Source: Zhengitettix transpicula
Lineage: Eukaryota > Arthropoda > Insecta > Orthoptera > Tetrigidae
Direction of reading: 5' to 3'
NCBI GenBank assembly: GCA_037074705.1
Contig: CM073596.1
Span: forward strand, 57,998,001-58,062,000
Length of the DNA stretch: 64,000 nt
Shown: positions 34,801 through 41,392 of the stretch, piece after piece
How positions within the stretch are numbered: the first letter of the stretch is position 1
Layout: each line of letters starts with the position of its first letter
Program-made: the position numbers and the translations under genes
The notes under the pieces: generated by a model
The model's input: the letters and a program-made list of their open reading frames with translations, nothing else
Told to the model about the DNA's origin: nothing
Database searches by the model: none

Positions 34801-37654
34801 ACAATTTGGCAATACAGAGTTCAGCTGCTACGTTGCTGATTACTGTCTTAACAAATTCAACGTTTCAAAAATAGAATAATACATGTTCATATTAGAAACT
34901 TTTATCGTAAAGCTCAGACATCAAGCTTGGTGGTGACTTTTAATTATGAAGTAACATAGTAGGCATTTCAATGGAGCCACAGTCGTTTCGATTTTAATAT
35001 AATTATCACCAAGCTTCTGGATAATATTAACAAATAAAACAAAGAGATGAAGGGGGGAGGGGGAACTGGCCTGTGTACAAAACAGACGATTCCCGGCAGC
35101 GTCGACATTTTTCCAAATTACTTTAATATTAAATAAAGAATTAAAAGTAATTGGAGATGATTGAACTTAAGTTAGAGTATATATAAAAAAAATACCATAA
35201 TCATTAAGTGAAACTAAGGAGTAGAGGATAAGGCAGGAATAAAGTTGAAAACAAATCGTTTCGATCTGTTAAAAAATTTCTGTTAATTATAAATGAAATC
35301 ATGGCCGGTGGTAAGACACTCTTGAGAGGGTTTGTTGTGATGTTCTCAGCTTACACGACGGCGGCTAAGGAGGAGAACATTGTCGTCTTCGACTGGAGCA
35401 TCTACTCGATCAATAATTATGCTGCGGCCGCTTCCAAAGTGGACGATGCTGCGGAGGAGTTCCTGAACATGGCAGAGTGCTTCATGGCGGCGGGGCTCAG
35501 AGCAGATTCCATCAAGCTCGTCGGCTTCAGTCTTGGAGGTCAGATGGTCGGCGCCATCGGCAATTCCTTCAAGGAGCGATTCAACAAAAGTATCAGCCAC
35601 ATAACAGGTAAGTCTTCGTCGATTGTGCTTTTTTCCTCCCCGGTCTGTTTTAAGAGTTTTCTTCTTCTTTTTATCGCCATTCACAGGTCTGGATCCGGCC
35701 TTCCCATTCTTCTACCCAATCGGAAACAACTTGAATGAGGATTCCGGAGACTTCGTGTTCGTGATCCACACGGCGACTTTCATTACGGGACAGCCTGCGC
35801 CCATAGGGACAGTCGACTTTGTGCCCAACTTCGGAATGGCTCCTCAGCGTCCGTGTCCAAATAAAACTTGTGAGTGAGTTATGGATAACAGCAAAACATG
35901 AACCACATATTAAAGCTAATTCTGGAATAGGTGAAACGAAAAAATCAAAAGTAGGATAAGAGAATAATATTCAGACATTTGTGTAGGCCTTTAACCAACG
36001 CTTAAATATGGTTTGAAGAAGAGTAGAATTGCACCAAATTCTCCATGTTTAAATTACAGGGTTTTTCCCCCCAATTCTAAACAGCGTACACAGTCTCGAA
36101 CGTATCACCACGAAGATAGTGTAGAATAATAAAGGAGTTTGGCGTTCAATAAAGATAAGCACAGTAAATAGACAGTGATAACCTTTATAATTATTATTCT
36201 AGTAATAAGAAAACCATGTAAAACAGTTTATTTCTTATCAGAGATTTTCACGGTGTTGTATATTATACTGGATAAACAGTTCTTGTGCTTCCACACGGGT
36301 CAGTGAAAGCTTAAGCCACGACGTTTCGACGGCGCACTCTGCCATCATCCATCATCGTAACGCCGTGGCTTACGCTTTCACTGACCCAGGTGGAAAACTC
36401 ACGAACTGGTTTTCCAGTATATTTTATAAAATGAAACAACTCTTAAAAAAAACAAGTAAGCGGTGTATGGCTTTCGCCATAATCTAATTGCAAAGACCTT
36501 ACAAAGTAGAAAAACACAACTCGCAAATTTTTCGTTTAGCGATTAAACTGAAATTTTGTATTGTATTGAATGATTAAACTGAAAATAGCCAGGAGGTAGT
36601 TAGTTACATTACGTTGACAACTTACACCAGTCATATATCACCTCATATGGGCGGTTGTGTCTTTCATTCACCTGACGAAAGCAACAAGGATTGTTGAAAG
36701 GTTGTGAGGTATATATATACATATATGTATATATATATATATGTGCGTGTATGTGTGTGTGTTTTGGCTATTTATTTATCTAATTATTATACATTAATCG
36801 TCAATACATCAGTACACTACCATCATTTAGAAGTAAACAGGATGAAATGATGAAGAATAATAATAAATTTCAATGTTAGGAATAGCCGCACTGTGAATAA
36901 GAATAAGTATAACATAAAGAATAAAAATGGTGAGGACACGAAGTGGAGCGTAAAAGAAAATGAACAAATGTTTCTTAATTAATGTCTTCACTGTATTGTA
37001 TTGGATGTTAGAGAAGACTTCATTTACAGCTAAGAGGAATAACGTATGTGACAGTAACATATTTTACACAGTTGTCCGAATCTTTCAGTCTCGTTGCGGA
37101 CTTGAAGGAAACTGAGTTGTGTTTCAGTGAGTAAAGTGTTTAACGACCCCCACACTACCTGGGAGACGGCGACGGACATGTCGCAGTTGGCCTTTTTCTG
37201 TGACCACCACTGTGCCTGGAGGTTCTTCGTCGAGTCCATCGTCAGGAGAAATGCCTACGAAGGGGTCTGCATTGATTTTGACAGCGAGAATTGCCTAATC
37301 GCCACCGATACTGCCGTCATGGGCTACGCAACTCCCGAGAGGTGAGTTTGGGGCCACGTTGTTTACGAAACCCTCGTCGAGGATGGATTTTATATGTACC
37401 ATAAAACCCGCCACTTTACTTGCTTTCTGAATTTAAATAAAGTTGCGAATTCAAGGACCTTCCTCTAGATTTATAATAACTCTTCATTATACATTTTGTC
37501 ACTGACCTTTACCTGAATGCTGTATGTGGCTCCAGTCTTAACGTGTTACATGTCCATATTAATTATTAATATTTGTTACAGCACTCGTGGAACGTATTAC
37601 ATTGACGCTGAATGTCCTGATACAACTTACATTTATGATCCTGCATCGAACTGA
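12947..37654 (+). CDS. Secreted lipase / phospholipase A1-like protein, 8 exons
   Basis: Exons 12947-12988, 29470-29524, 33101-33152, 33235-33380, 35350-35607, 35687-35869, 37128-37341 and 37582-37654 join in phase to 1023 nt, 340 residues plus TGA. All introns are GT-AG. The product is an alpha/beta-hydrolase of the pancreatic-lipase superfamily, expected to be secreted and to cleave acyl esters of glycerides or phospholipids. Landmarks: hydrophobic N-terminus (1-14); FYIHGW (79-84); NIVVFDWS (108-115); nucleophile elbow GFSLGG with Ser159; GLDPAFP with Asp187; FVFVIHT (207-213) and PIGTVDF (223-229); CDHHC with His272 at the CxH position of the family CSHxRA motif; a terminal MGY at 310-312. 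Length is typical for arthropod members. Enzyme class (neutral lipase or PLA1) is not settled. Exons 1-2 are inferred from phase and splice sites; an additional phase-0 exon between them cannot be excluded. Confidence 0.85.
13263..13297 (-). ncRNA. Hammerhead ribozyme-like core, type 1
   Basis: Read on the minus strand: CTGAAGA, a bulged T, GGCAAC, a 7-nt loop, GTTGTC, GAAA, CGTC. Stem II forms six pairs including one G-U wobble. The cleavage triplet is GTC. Stem I is not convincing in the flanks. Confidence 0.5.
13398..13411. repeat. T7A7 palindromic tract
   Basis: One of nine T7-11/A7-11 junctions in the window. The others are 3692-3710, 4181-4196, 6259-6274, 14177-14193, 18683-18698, 21820-21835, 44188-44206 and 63159-63177. 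This one lies about 25 bp before a family A copy. Confidence 0.8.
13436..13953 (+). mobile_element. Family A copy, nearly full length, in lipase intron 1
   Basis: It runs from TTCTCTCGCAGGCAGAACC to AGCCTGTAACCCTT plus A7. It is in sense orientation with the lipase gene, inside its first intron. Confidence 0.85.
14206..14343. repeat. Short perfect hairpin
   Basis: Arms of about 55 bp (around 14208-14265 and 14279-14341) share CAAGACTGATTCTTCC and ACAATGTTACTAA with their complements around a 13-bp spacer. The near-perfect pairing suggests recent origin or ongoing correction. It begins shortly after the T9A8 tract at 14177. Confidence 0.8.
15545..15968 (-). mobile_element. Family A copy, diverged 5' part
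   Basis: From GTGGTGGCTCCCCTTTAATA through GGCATGCAGGGAAAA to CCAAAGGTAGCCTCC. The 5' section carries substitutions and a small gap, making it one of the older copies. Confidence 0.8.
15986..16209 (-). mobile_element. Family A copy, 5'-truncated, in tandem with the previous one
   Basis: A T7 tract followed by AGGGTAACAGGCTACC, ending at GGTAGGTCGGGCAT. It has the same orientation as the copy ending 18 bp before it. Tandem pairing in the same orientation recurs at 28.3, 32.2, 43.0, 50.3 and 57.4 kb. Confidence 0.8.
16453..16494. repeat. (AT)n microsatellite with GGTT/AACC ends
   Basis: About 17 AT units bounded by GGTT and AACC, so the whole is a perfect palindrome. Confidence 0.9.
16863..16894 (-). 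ncRNA. Hammerhead ribozyme-like core, type 1
   Basis: Minus strand: CTGAAGA, a bulged T, GTCGC, a GAAACA loop, GCGAC, GAAA, CGTT. Stem II is five perfect pairs directly before GAAA. The stem I arms (TATAC before, ACGTAAC after) do not pair well. Confidence 0.55.
17013..17047 (+). ncRNA. Hammerhead ribozyme-like core, type 1
   Basis: CTGATGA (17013-17019), four bases, GTCGC (17024-17028), a 6-base loop, GCGAC (17035-17039), GAAA (17040-17043), CGTT. Stem II is five perfect pairs. Stem I can start with ATAC against GTAC (three pairs). The four unpaired bases after CTGATGA are more than in other copies and may impair activity. Confidence 0.55.
17796..17822. repeat. (GT)n microsatellite
   Basis: About 13 GT units, in lipase intron 1. 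Confidence 0.9.
18487..18705. repeat. Fold-back element with about 85-bp arms
   Basis: The left arm (about 18490-18575) carries CATGTACTGAAACATGAAT, GCTGCAGTCATTTTCAACTG and TGGTGTAAAT in complement. The right arm (about 18605-18700) repeats them inverted around a 30-bp spacer. A T9A7 tract lies at its right edge. No coding sequence. Confidence 0.75.
19033..19382. mobile_element. Type-1 hammerhead repeat pair in fold-back, second subtype
   Basis: The outer ends share TTGATGACCTTATA and its complement TATAAGGTCATCAA. The inner ends share AGGAAAATACCTGAAGAAGAT. The left core (minus, 19098-19130) has CTGAAGA, A, GATAC...GTTATC, GAAA, CGTC. The right core (from 19311, plus) is broken by an A9 tract. 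The same subtype occurs singly at 59.87 kb, with the same TATAAGGTCATCAAT tail. Confidence 0.7.
19390..19800. repeat. Copy of the 3.5-5.5 kb unclassified repeat
   Basis: GCGGCCATTTTGTTTGTGAG, the AAGTTAAGTAACC block and TATCAACTTGAAGTAAAAACC match 5150-5400 inverted. The downstream part matches 3760-3900 and 4040-4130, so block order differs between the two copies. It directly adjoins the type-1 hammerhead pair. Confidence 0.65.
20498..20528 (+). ncRNA. Hammerhead ribozyme-like core, type 1
   Basis: CTGAAGA (20498-20504), G, GTCAC, an AAAGA loop, GCGAC, GAAA (20521-20524), CGTT. Stem II has one A/C mismatch. Stem I is the best of this type: ATATAC before the core pairs with GTATGT after it (six pairs, one wobble). 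A Helitron 3' end begins 50 bp downstream. Confidence 0.6.
20578..21320 (-). mobile_element. Non-autonomous Helitron, 5' end eroded
   Basis: Minus-strand element whose 3' terminus is CTAG (20578-20581), preceded in element sense by GGCAACGCCGGGCACC. The interior matches the copy at 33518-34295, including the GAGTCAAAT, ACAACCGAGATTGGAGTC and CCAGGAAACAAACACTG blocks. The canonical TCTATATAT start is lost and replaced by a (TA)n run at 21278-21318. No Rep/helicase reading frame. Confidence 0.8.
22003..22245. mobile_element. 243-bp insertion with about 30-bp direct flanks
   Basis: AATAAAAGTCCTTCTTAAGT and the following bases (21973-22002) recur at 22246-22276 with one extra T. Between them lies a unique 243-bp segment containing CACGACCTGACGATGGCC, a short TA run and CCTCAGGAGTCGAGGACAC. 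The direct flanks look like a long target-site duplication. CTGACGA followed later by GTTGAAG vaguely resembles a broken hammerhead, but the GAAA is missing. Confidence 0.6.
22417..22456 (+). ncRNA. Hammerhead ribozyme-like core, type 2
   Basis: GCAC, CTGACGA (22421-22427), AA, GGA...TACC, A, GAAA (22445-22448), CGTT, GTGT. Stem II is shortened to GG/CC by a substitution. Stem I GCAC/GTGT is kept. Confidence 0.45.
22805..23061 (+). mobile_element. Family A copy, 5'-truncated, inside the palindrome spacer
   Basis: It starts at CTCCTCTCCCGCTATCGG and ends TATTGCCCT plus A9. It truncates at the same internal block as the copy at 59560. Confidence 0.85.
23061..23705. other. Palindrome spacer DNA, nothing recognised
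   Basis: Mixed-composition sequence with no domain, RNA gene or repeat I can identify. CpG is a little higher near 23230-23380. Confidence 0.4.
24014..24215 (-). mobile_element. Type-2 hammerhead repeat with a broken second arm
   Basis: The minus-strand core is at 24014-24054: GCAC, CTGACGA, TA, GGGA...TCCC, A, GAAA, CGTT, GTGT. It is followed by TAGAGAAACACAACTGCACT and then a plus-strand arm (24110-24215) in which the core is shortened (CTGAGGAAAGGGACGTTGTG; GAAA lost). The right end is CAATCAGACGTAAATTTTTC. Confidence 0.65.
24216..25679. other. Lipase intron 1 DNA, no gene seen
   Basis: AT-rich. A TA run lies at 24839-24862 and a G9 run near 25078. A signal-peptide-like frame opens at 25411 (MKVLQLKFMALLSIIPVYA), but it has no supporting domain or good donor. 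Confidence 0.4.
25683..25790 (-). mobile_element. Degraded type-2 hammerhead repeat
   Basis: ATAAATACCACACAACGTT and a GTGCTGAGAAGAGCACTAG block identify it. The core is destroyed (CCCCCTTCATCAAG). Confidence 0.55.
26283..26530. mobile_element. Type-2 hammerhead repeat in fold-back
   Basis: The left arm reads AAATACCACACAAGGTTTC...TTTTTTTCAGGTGCTAAG on the minus strand. The right arm reads GATCCCAGAAACGTTGTGTT on the plus strand and ends CTGACGTAAATTTTTC. The two arms keep different halves of the core, so neither is intact. Confidence 0.6.
26531..28320. other. Lipase intron 1 DNA; possible minus-strand exon near 27.1-27.3 kb
   Basis: A minus-strand open segment (about 27131-27273) encodes an acidic, aromatic peptide (SKYYEEYDDEDLSEPRVGG) and ends at GG|GTACGT, a possible donor. 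No domain is recognised. A (CAG)n run of about six units lies near 27996, and a G13 run near 28075. Confidence 0.3.
28322..28852 (-). mobile_element. Family A copy, full length
   Basis: A T11-12 tract then AGGGCAACAGGCTAC at the 3' end. The 5' end, read on the plus strand, is CCTGCGAGAGAACATCCCTCG, a hairpin-forming terminus also seen at 32820 and 43050. Confidence 0.85.
28873..29135 (-). mobile_element. Family A copy, 5'-truncated
   Basis: From AGGGCTACAGGCTACATGAG to GAGTTTGCTGTGG, beginning about 20 bp past the preceding full-length copy in the same orientation. It lacks a poly(T) tract at its junction, so it may derive from an internally joined dimer. Confidence 0.8.
29470..29524 (+). 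CDS. Lipase exon 2
   Basis: Bounded by TTTCAACAG and GTAAGT. Phase 0 in, phase 1 out: it encodes DFSEPLIQPILKSTCTLT plus the first base of Gly33, and the GA that opens exon 3 completes GGA. This gives a TGLGCTKPVPE junction like the pre-core segment of arthropod lipases. The other two frames give either a stop or a phase that does not fit exon 3. Confidence 0.65.
29525..30255. other. Lipase intron 2, 5' part
   Basis: AT-rich intron without a recognised element. Confidence 0.5.
30256..30360. repeat. Dispersed repeat, inverted copy at 39.72 kb
   Basis: About 105 bp including TTTGTGTCATTAATAGTTAA, AATTCGAATATATCCAAAAC and ATATTGCTTCCTAC matches 39718-39830 in the opposite orientation. A family A copy has inserted directly next to it. 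Confidence 0.7.
30370..30698 (-). mobile_element. Family A copy, 5'-truncated with small internal gap
   Basis: A T8 tract, AAGGGGAACAGGCTAC, then an internal loss of about 25 bp around the AACTCCCCTTTAATAG block. It ends at GCCGACTATTCCAAT. Confidence 0.8.
31046..31084 (-). ncRNA. Hammerhead ribozyme-like core, type 1
   Basis: Minus strand: ACAC, CTGAAGA, a stem II region, GAAA, CGTC, GTGT. Stem I ACAC/GTGT pairs perfectly and the triplet is GTC. Stem II (TGTCCC...GCGAT) has decayed. In lipase intron 2. Confidence 0.4.
31780..31836. repeat. (GA)n microsatellite with GG interruptions
   Basis: About 27 GA units with three GG interruptions. Confidence 0.9.
32084..32187 (+). pseudogene. Truncated duplicate of lipase exon 3 with its acceptor
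   Basis: This segment matches 33033-33137 with few differences: the same TTATGACTTACAGG start, the same polypyrimidine tract and CACAG acceptor, and an exon copy from 32147. The exon copy keeps LGCTKPVPET, then runs into the poly(T) of a family A element and reaches TAG at 32197-32199. If used as an exon it would stop translation before the catalytic domain. The two copies flank the family A cluster 32187-33029, so they look like a very long insertion-associated duplication. Confidence 0.8.
32187..32320 (-). mobile_element. Family A copy, variant 3' end, truncated
   Basis: A T9 tract, AGGTGTAGCC and the TACAGGATAATCCACATAGTG variant end, cut at GGGTTAACTAG by the next copy's poly(T). Confidence 0.8.
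32321..32849 (-). mobile_element. Family A copy, full length
   Basis: A T9 tract, AGGGCAACAGG, all blocks, and the terminal GCCTGCGAGAGAACATCCCT with CGCAGG, able to form the 5' hairpin. It is the cleanest minus-strand full-length copy. Confidence 0.85.
32850..33029 (-). mobile_element. Family A fragment, internal
   Basis: TCCGGGCTATGTTTTAAGTA to CCCTCGCCGTGCC; both ends are missing. It ends exactly where the second exon 3-flanking duplicate begins. Confidence 0.75.
33101..33152 (+). CDS. Lipase exon 3
   Basis: Acceptor TTTTTCACAG, donor GTGAGG. Phase 1 in, phase 2 out. It encodes the end of Gly33 and LGCTKPVPETFFRFYN, the start of the mature lipase fold (first beta-strand region FFRFYN). 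Confidence 0.85.
33235..33380 (+). CDS. Lipase exon 4 (HGW motif)
   Basis: Acceptor CCTCACAG, donor GTTATT (weak after GT, but preceded by CAG). It encodes Leu51 to Ala98 with STTFYIHGWTESV; the HGW motif of the family is at 82-84. Intron 3 before it is 82 bp. Confidence 0.9.
33518..34295 (+). mobile_element. Non-autonomous Helitron, intact ends, in lipase intron 4
   Basis: It starts TCTATATATATAAATGAATT and ends GCAACGCCGGGCACCCAGCTAG-like with terminal CTAG at 34292-34295. It lies between A (33517) and T (34296), the usual Helitron target. At 778 bp it has no coding capacity. AAAACTCGAGAACGGCTGAA near the 5' end is common to arthropod copies of this group. Confidence 0.85.
34296..35349. 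other. Rest of lipase intron 4
   Basis: AT-rich, without a recognised element. Confidence 0.5.
35350..35607 (+). CDS. Lipase exon 5 (catalytic Ser)
   Basis: Acceptor GATGTTCTCAG, donor GTAAGT. It encodes Tyr100 to Thr184, including NIVVFDWS and the nucleophile elbow VGFSLGGQ with Ser159. An antisense open frame over this exon is a shadow. Confidence 0.95.
35687..35869 (+). CDS. Lipase exon 6 (catalytic Asp)
   Basis: Acceptor TTCACAG, donor GTGAGT; intron 5 is 79 bp. It encodes LDPAFPFF with Asp187, then FVFVIHT and PIGTVDFVPNFG, which match the beta9-region blocks of the family. The long lid of vertebrate pancreatic lipase is absent. Confidence 0.95.
36262..36422. mobile_element. Hairpin with degenerate hammerhead core, lipase intron 6
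   Basis: Arms of about 60 bp (36262-36320 and 36360-36422) share GGGTCAGTGAAAGC and TAAGCCACG with their complements. The loop carries GACGTTTCGACGGC...GCCATCATCC, a type-1-like core in which CTGATGA has become GGATGATG. Confidence 0.65.
36600..36780 (+). mobile_element. Degraded type-2 hammerhead repeat with TA/TG run
   Basis: TTCACCTGACGAAAGCAACA then TTGAAAGGTTGTGAGG keeps the outline, but stem II and GAAAC are altered. A TATA/TGTG run follows, then TTTTGGCTATTTATTTATC. Confidence 0.55.
37128..37341 (+). CDS. Lipase exon 7 (catalytic His)
   Basis: Acceptor GTGTTTCAG, donor GTGAGT. It encodes Ser247 to Glu316 plus two bases. CDHHCAWRFFVESI aligns to the family CSHxRAxxYFxESI motif, placing His272 in the triad. 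About 28 residues lie between Cys241 and Cys270, longer than I recall for many insect neutral lipases. Confidence 0.95.
37582..37654 (+). CDS. Lipase exon 8 and stop
   Basis: Acceptor TTTGTTACAG. It completes Ser317 and encodes TRGTYYIDAECPDTTY...PASN then TGA at 37652-37654. The GTYYI-x-x-x-x-x-P pattern is the usual C-terminus of the domain. There is no PLAT domain. Confidence 0.95.
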
Positions 37655-37990
37655 TAGGATTCAATAACCTGAGGCCTACTATTCATCTCGATAAAAAATT
37701 ATTTTTCATTTCACATATTTGGACGGTTATTAATGTTCACATATGTTGATCACTAACATAATCAATTACTATGAAACTAAAATTAATTACACCATAATTG
37801 TTTGTCAATTATTAATCAATTAATTGGTTTCATTATTAAATTTTTGAATATAATTACATTATTAATTTTTATTCATCCCAAAAACTGTTTCGAAACATAC
37901 ATTCGACATTACTTGAAAATAACGTTATTTTTTAAAAATTAATTGATATTAATAGTTTCTAATTAATTGTATGAAATATGTTAAACAGTA

Positions 37991-37996
37991 AATAAA
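37991..37996 (+). terminator. Candidate polyadenylation signal of the lipase gene
   Basis: AATAAA, 337 bp after the stop. It is the first exact match seen downstream, but AT-rich context makes chance likely. Confidence 0.35.
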
Positions 37997-37999
37997 CTT

Positions 38000-38892
38000 G
38001 GTTCAACTCTATATTTCCCGTCTTAAATCCCAATAAAGTAACCTTTCAAGAATTAGATTTTAAACGACCGTCGAAGACAATCTTAAACAAAGAACCCTGG
38101 AAAACTGTCTTCAATTTATCAACAAATATTTTGTCAGTCATACACCCAGGAGCTTTTTCGGCTTATCTGTCCTTTAAACTACTTTGCCCAACCTTCTACC
38201 TGACTGCGTGACATTATTATATCGTTGATATTTAACTACAACATTTAAATTATATAAGGACAGTAAAAGTAACGAAGATAGAAATGTGACAGTTACAATA
38301 CAAGTTGACAACCGATAAAGTTATTTAGAAAAGGAAAGGCGAAAATTTAGTAAGAGAAACGTTTATAACATCAAGACGCAGCCTGAAGGAGGTCAAAATA
38401 TGTACAGAAACGTTGTACTAATCATCTTATAAATAAAAATATGATTTATACAAATATTTAATTAAAGAAATGTCTGTTAATGGTCGTTAATTATATCTTA
38501 TAATTCAAATACAATTTACAGGCGATGGCTCTACCACCCAAAAAAATAATTTTGATCACTTTGTTTCTTGTATATGACCCAAAAAATAAAACAGAAAAAG
38601 AGTGATTGGATACTTGCTAAGAAATTGAACAAGACTCAAAGGACGATATTATCTATGCTAACACGATGTCGTTTAAAGGAAGGCTAAATTGATATTTATC
38701 CGGCATTTAAGCCTAACAAACATATATTTAATCAAAGAAATTAAATTAAATTAATCTGAGATTTAGCAATTTTTCAAACTAGTTATTCACGTTATCAACA
38801 ATAAAAAAAACCACGATAATTCCATAAATATAAACCAAACATGCAACTTCCACACTCACCAGAGATTCTTTGCCCCAACTTCCGCTTTTAAT
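38000..38892. other. Intergenic AT-rich DNA
   Basis: A weak echo of a type-1 core lies near 38383-38415 (CTGAAGGAGGTC...GAAACGTTGTAC; stem II broken). No gene. Confidence 0.4.
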
Positions 38893-39619
38893 CCATCTAT
38901 CTCTCTCTATCTCTCACTATCTCTCTATCTATCTCTCTATGTCTCTCTATCTCTCTCTATCACTCGCTCTATCTCTATCTCTCTCTATCACTCGCTCTAT
39001 CTCTATCTCTCTCTCTATCTCTCTCTCTCTCTCTATCTCACTATCTCACTCTATCTCTATCTTTCTTTCTCTCTCTATCTCTCTATCTCTCTTTATCTAT
39101 CTCTCTATCTCTATCTCTATCTCTATATCTATCTCTATCTCTCTATATCTCTCACTATGTCTCGCTATCTCTCTATCTCTCTCTATCTCTCGCTCTATCT
39201 CTCTCTACCTCTCTCACTATCTCTCTCTCTATCTCTCTCTATCTATCTCTCTATCTGTCTCTATATCTATCTCTATCTATCTCTCTCTATATCTATCTCT
39301 ATCTATCTCTCTCCATATCTATCCCTCTCTATCTCTCACTATGTCTCACTATGTCTCACTATCTCTCTCTACCTCTCTATTTCTCTCTCTCTCGCTCCAT
39401 CTCTCGCTCTATCTCTCACTATCTCTCCATCTATCTCTCTATGTCTCTCTATCTATCTCTCTATGTCTCTCTATCTCTCTCTATCACTCGCTCTATCTCT
39501 CTCTCTCTTTATCTCTCTATCTCTCTCTCTATCTCACTATCTCTCTCTATCTCTCTCTATATCTATCTCTATCTATCTCTCTCTCTATCTACCTCTCTCT
39601 ATATCTATATTTCTATATA

Positions 39620-39663
<44 letters not shown>

Positions 39664-39665
39664 TC
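38893..39665. repeat. 780-bp TATC/TC satellite
   Basis: An irregular array of TATCTCTC-type units, almost free of G on the plus strand, with occasional CACTC, CGCTC and TATG variants. Longer repeats such as CTCTCTATCACTCGCTCTAT recur within it. Leu-Ser-Ile open frames of up to 273 codons cross it in all three forward frames purely because of the repeat. Confidence 0.95.
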
Positions 39666-39717
39666 TGTCCGCCAAAAAATATACAATTTAAATCATCTAA
39701 ACACACGAATATTATTA

Positions 39718-39840
39718 CACAGTAGGAAGCAATATTTTTTCCTTAATTAAAAATAATATTGTTTTGGATATATTCGAATTCAAATATTTTTTGTGCCATT
39801 TTAACTATTAATGACACAAAACCATATAAAATTATATAAA
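39718..39840. repeat. Dispersed repeat, inverted partner of 30.26 kb
   Basis: See 30256-30360: GTAGGAAGCAATATT, GTTTTGGATATATTCGAATT and TTAACTATTAATGACACAAA are the complements of that copy. Confidence 0.7.
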
Positions 39841-40622
39841 AATAACCAAACACTATTCCCCTCAAAAGTAGCACAGAGATAATTTTTCTCTGTACCAAGT
39901 ACTGAAGAATGTTAAGTGCCGACCAACCATGCAGCTCTCCTCAATTCCGCCGTCTCACAGTGGTCATTAATCTTCACATACCATATTGAGGACGAATAGC
40001 GAGAGGCGTATGGATACTTACCCTCCCGGAACCCACGTCATCGTGGCGACTGGAATCACAGTGACTGCTGGACACACAACGAATGCAATATTTTTGTCTC
40101 CCGTACACACGTATGGAGAGAGGAAGGCTACTAATAACCAACTGGCTAATGGTTACAGACGAGGCGCCGGTCACGTGAAGCTCGTAAAGTGGTCACTGTG
40201 TGCGGAGAAGACGACCACTAACCATATTAACGACGCACTAAAGCTGATTTAACGCGAGTCCTACCTGTGCACATTAACACCAGACACCAGACAAAGGCGA
40301 GACAGGAAACTCCTTTACTATATAAAAACACATCAGCCTGATTTAGCAAAGGACAGGGGGATCTATAAATTTACAAAACGTCATATATTGGAATATATAA
40401 ATCTTATGAAATAGGACGAGGAAGACCAAACCCACGACGGAATACGAGACTGGTTTACTGTTAATAAACGAAACACTTAAATCGAGAGGTAAATACTTAA
40501 TTTTTTTCTCTCTTAAATTCTACACCAGAGCTGTAGAATTCTGTGTGTATTCAAATTTGACTGTTTTCCATATGAATAAAACCAGAAAATTTCCCCCTCA
40601 ATTCCTATTCGACTTTTTATCT

Positions 40623-41392
40623 TCTATATAATAAAAAAGGTTGTATGTATGTATGTATTTACGTTATTCTTTATACAAATTTAAACGCGTGGAAATATTT
40701 CAGAAAAAATTGTTACTCATATTATTAAAAACACGAGAAACGGTACTGTTGGGGGGGGGGGGGGGTGAGAAACCCCTAGTCTAAATAGGGAAATAATTAT
40801 AATTGAAAAACATGAAAAGTGTGTGTTAAATTACTGAGCGTCAAGAGACCGTGACGTCACGCGCGAGAGCGAGAGACGTTACTACGCGACGAACAAAGGA
40901 AATAGTTCCTTTTTCCGTAACGAAATAAAGCAAGAAATATCATTGAATTATAAGTATAATTTTATCCAGCAATACTCCATCGAATGATGATAAAAAAACA
41001 ATACTAAATACTTTACGATCCTTGTGGAAAATGTAAGTTAATTTCGTCGCCATGTTAGAGACCCCAATATGGCGACTATTTGTTTACATTGTGAATCTAG
41101 ATGACAATTTAATCTTTCGTAATGTCTGAAGACTGAGGGACAATTGTATCCTGGAACACTCAAGGAGTATATTTAAGAAGAAATTTGAAGGTGTGTTTGT
41201 AGGGACTTATGCAATAAAAATCAATGTATTTTACAGCTGTTCGAATAATGCACAATCGGTCGAAAGAATGTACGGAACTAGGAACAGTTAGATTTAGGTT
41301 AAATCACTTCTTCACTACAGAGTAATATAGAAATAAATACTTTTTCAGGGTTATATAAATAATTACACGGGCAACGCCGGGCACCCAGTTAG
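40623..41392 (+). mobile_element. Non-autonomous Helitron, second subfamily
   Basis: It begins TCTATATAATAAAAAAGG and ends GGCAACGCCGGGCACCCAG then TTAG (CTAG mutated). Internal blocks are CGTTATTCTTTATACAAATT, GTGAGAAACCCCTAG and ACGTCACGCGCGAGAG. It contains a G18 run at about 40749. Same subfamily as 46865, 60352 and 62516. Confidence 0.8.

Noticed and set aside
35346..35684. Minus-strand frame opposite the lipase exon
   Set aside because: Antisense shadow of exon 5.
38383..38415. CTGAAGGAGGTC...GAAACGTTGTAC as another hammerhead
   Set aside because: The first box is CTGAAGG and no stem II can form; probably a dead relic.
38870..39691. 273-codon Leu/Ser/Ile open frame
   Set aside because: Pure translation of the TATC/TC satellite; all three forward frames are similarly open.
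40019..40252. Open frame with YPPGTHVIVATGI
   Set aside because: No recognised family, no supporting splice sites, and flanked by repeats.
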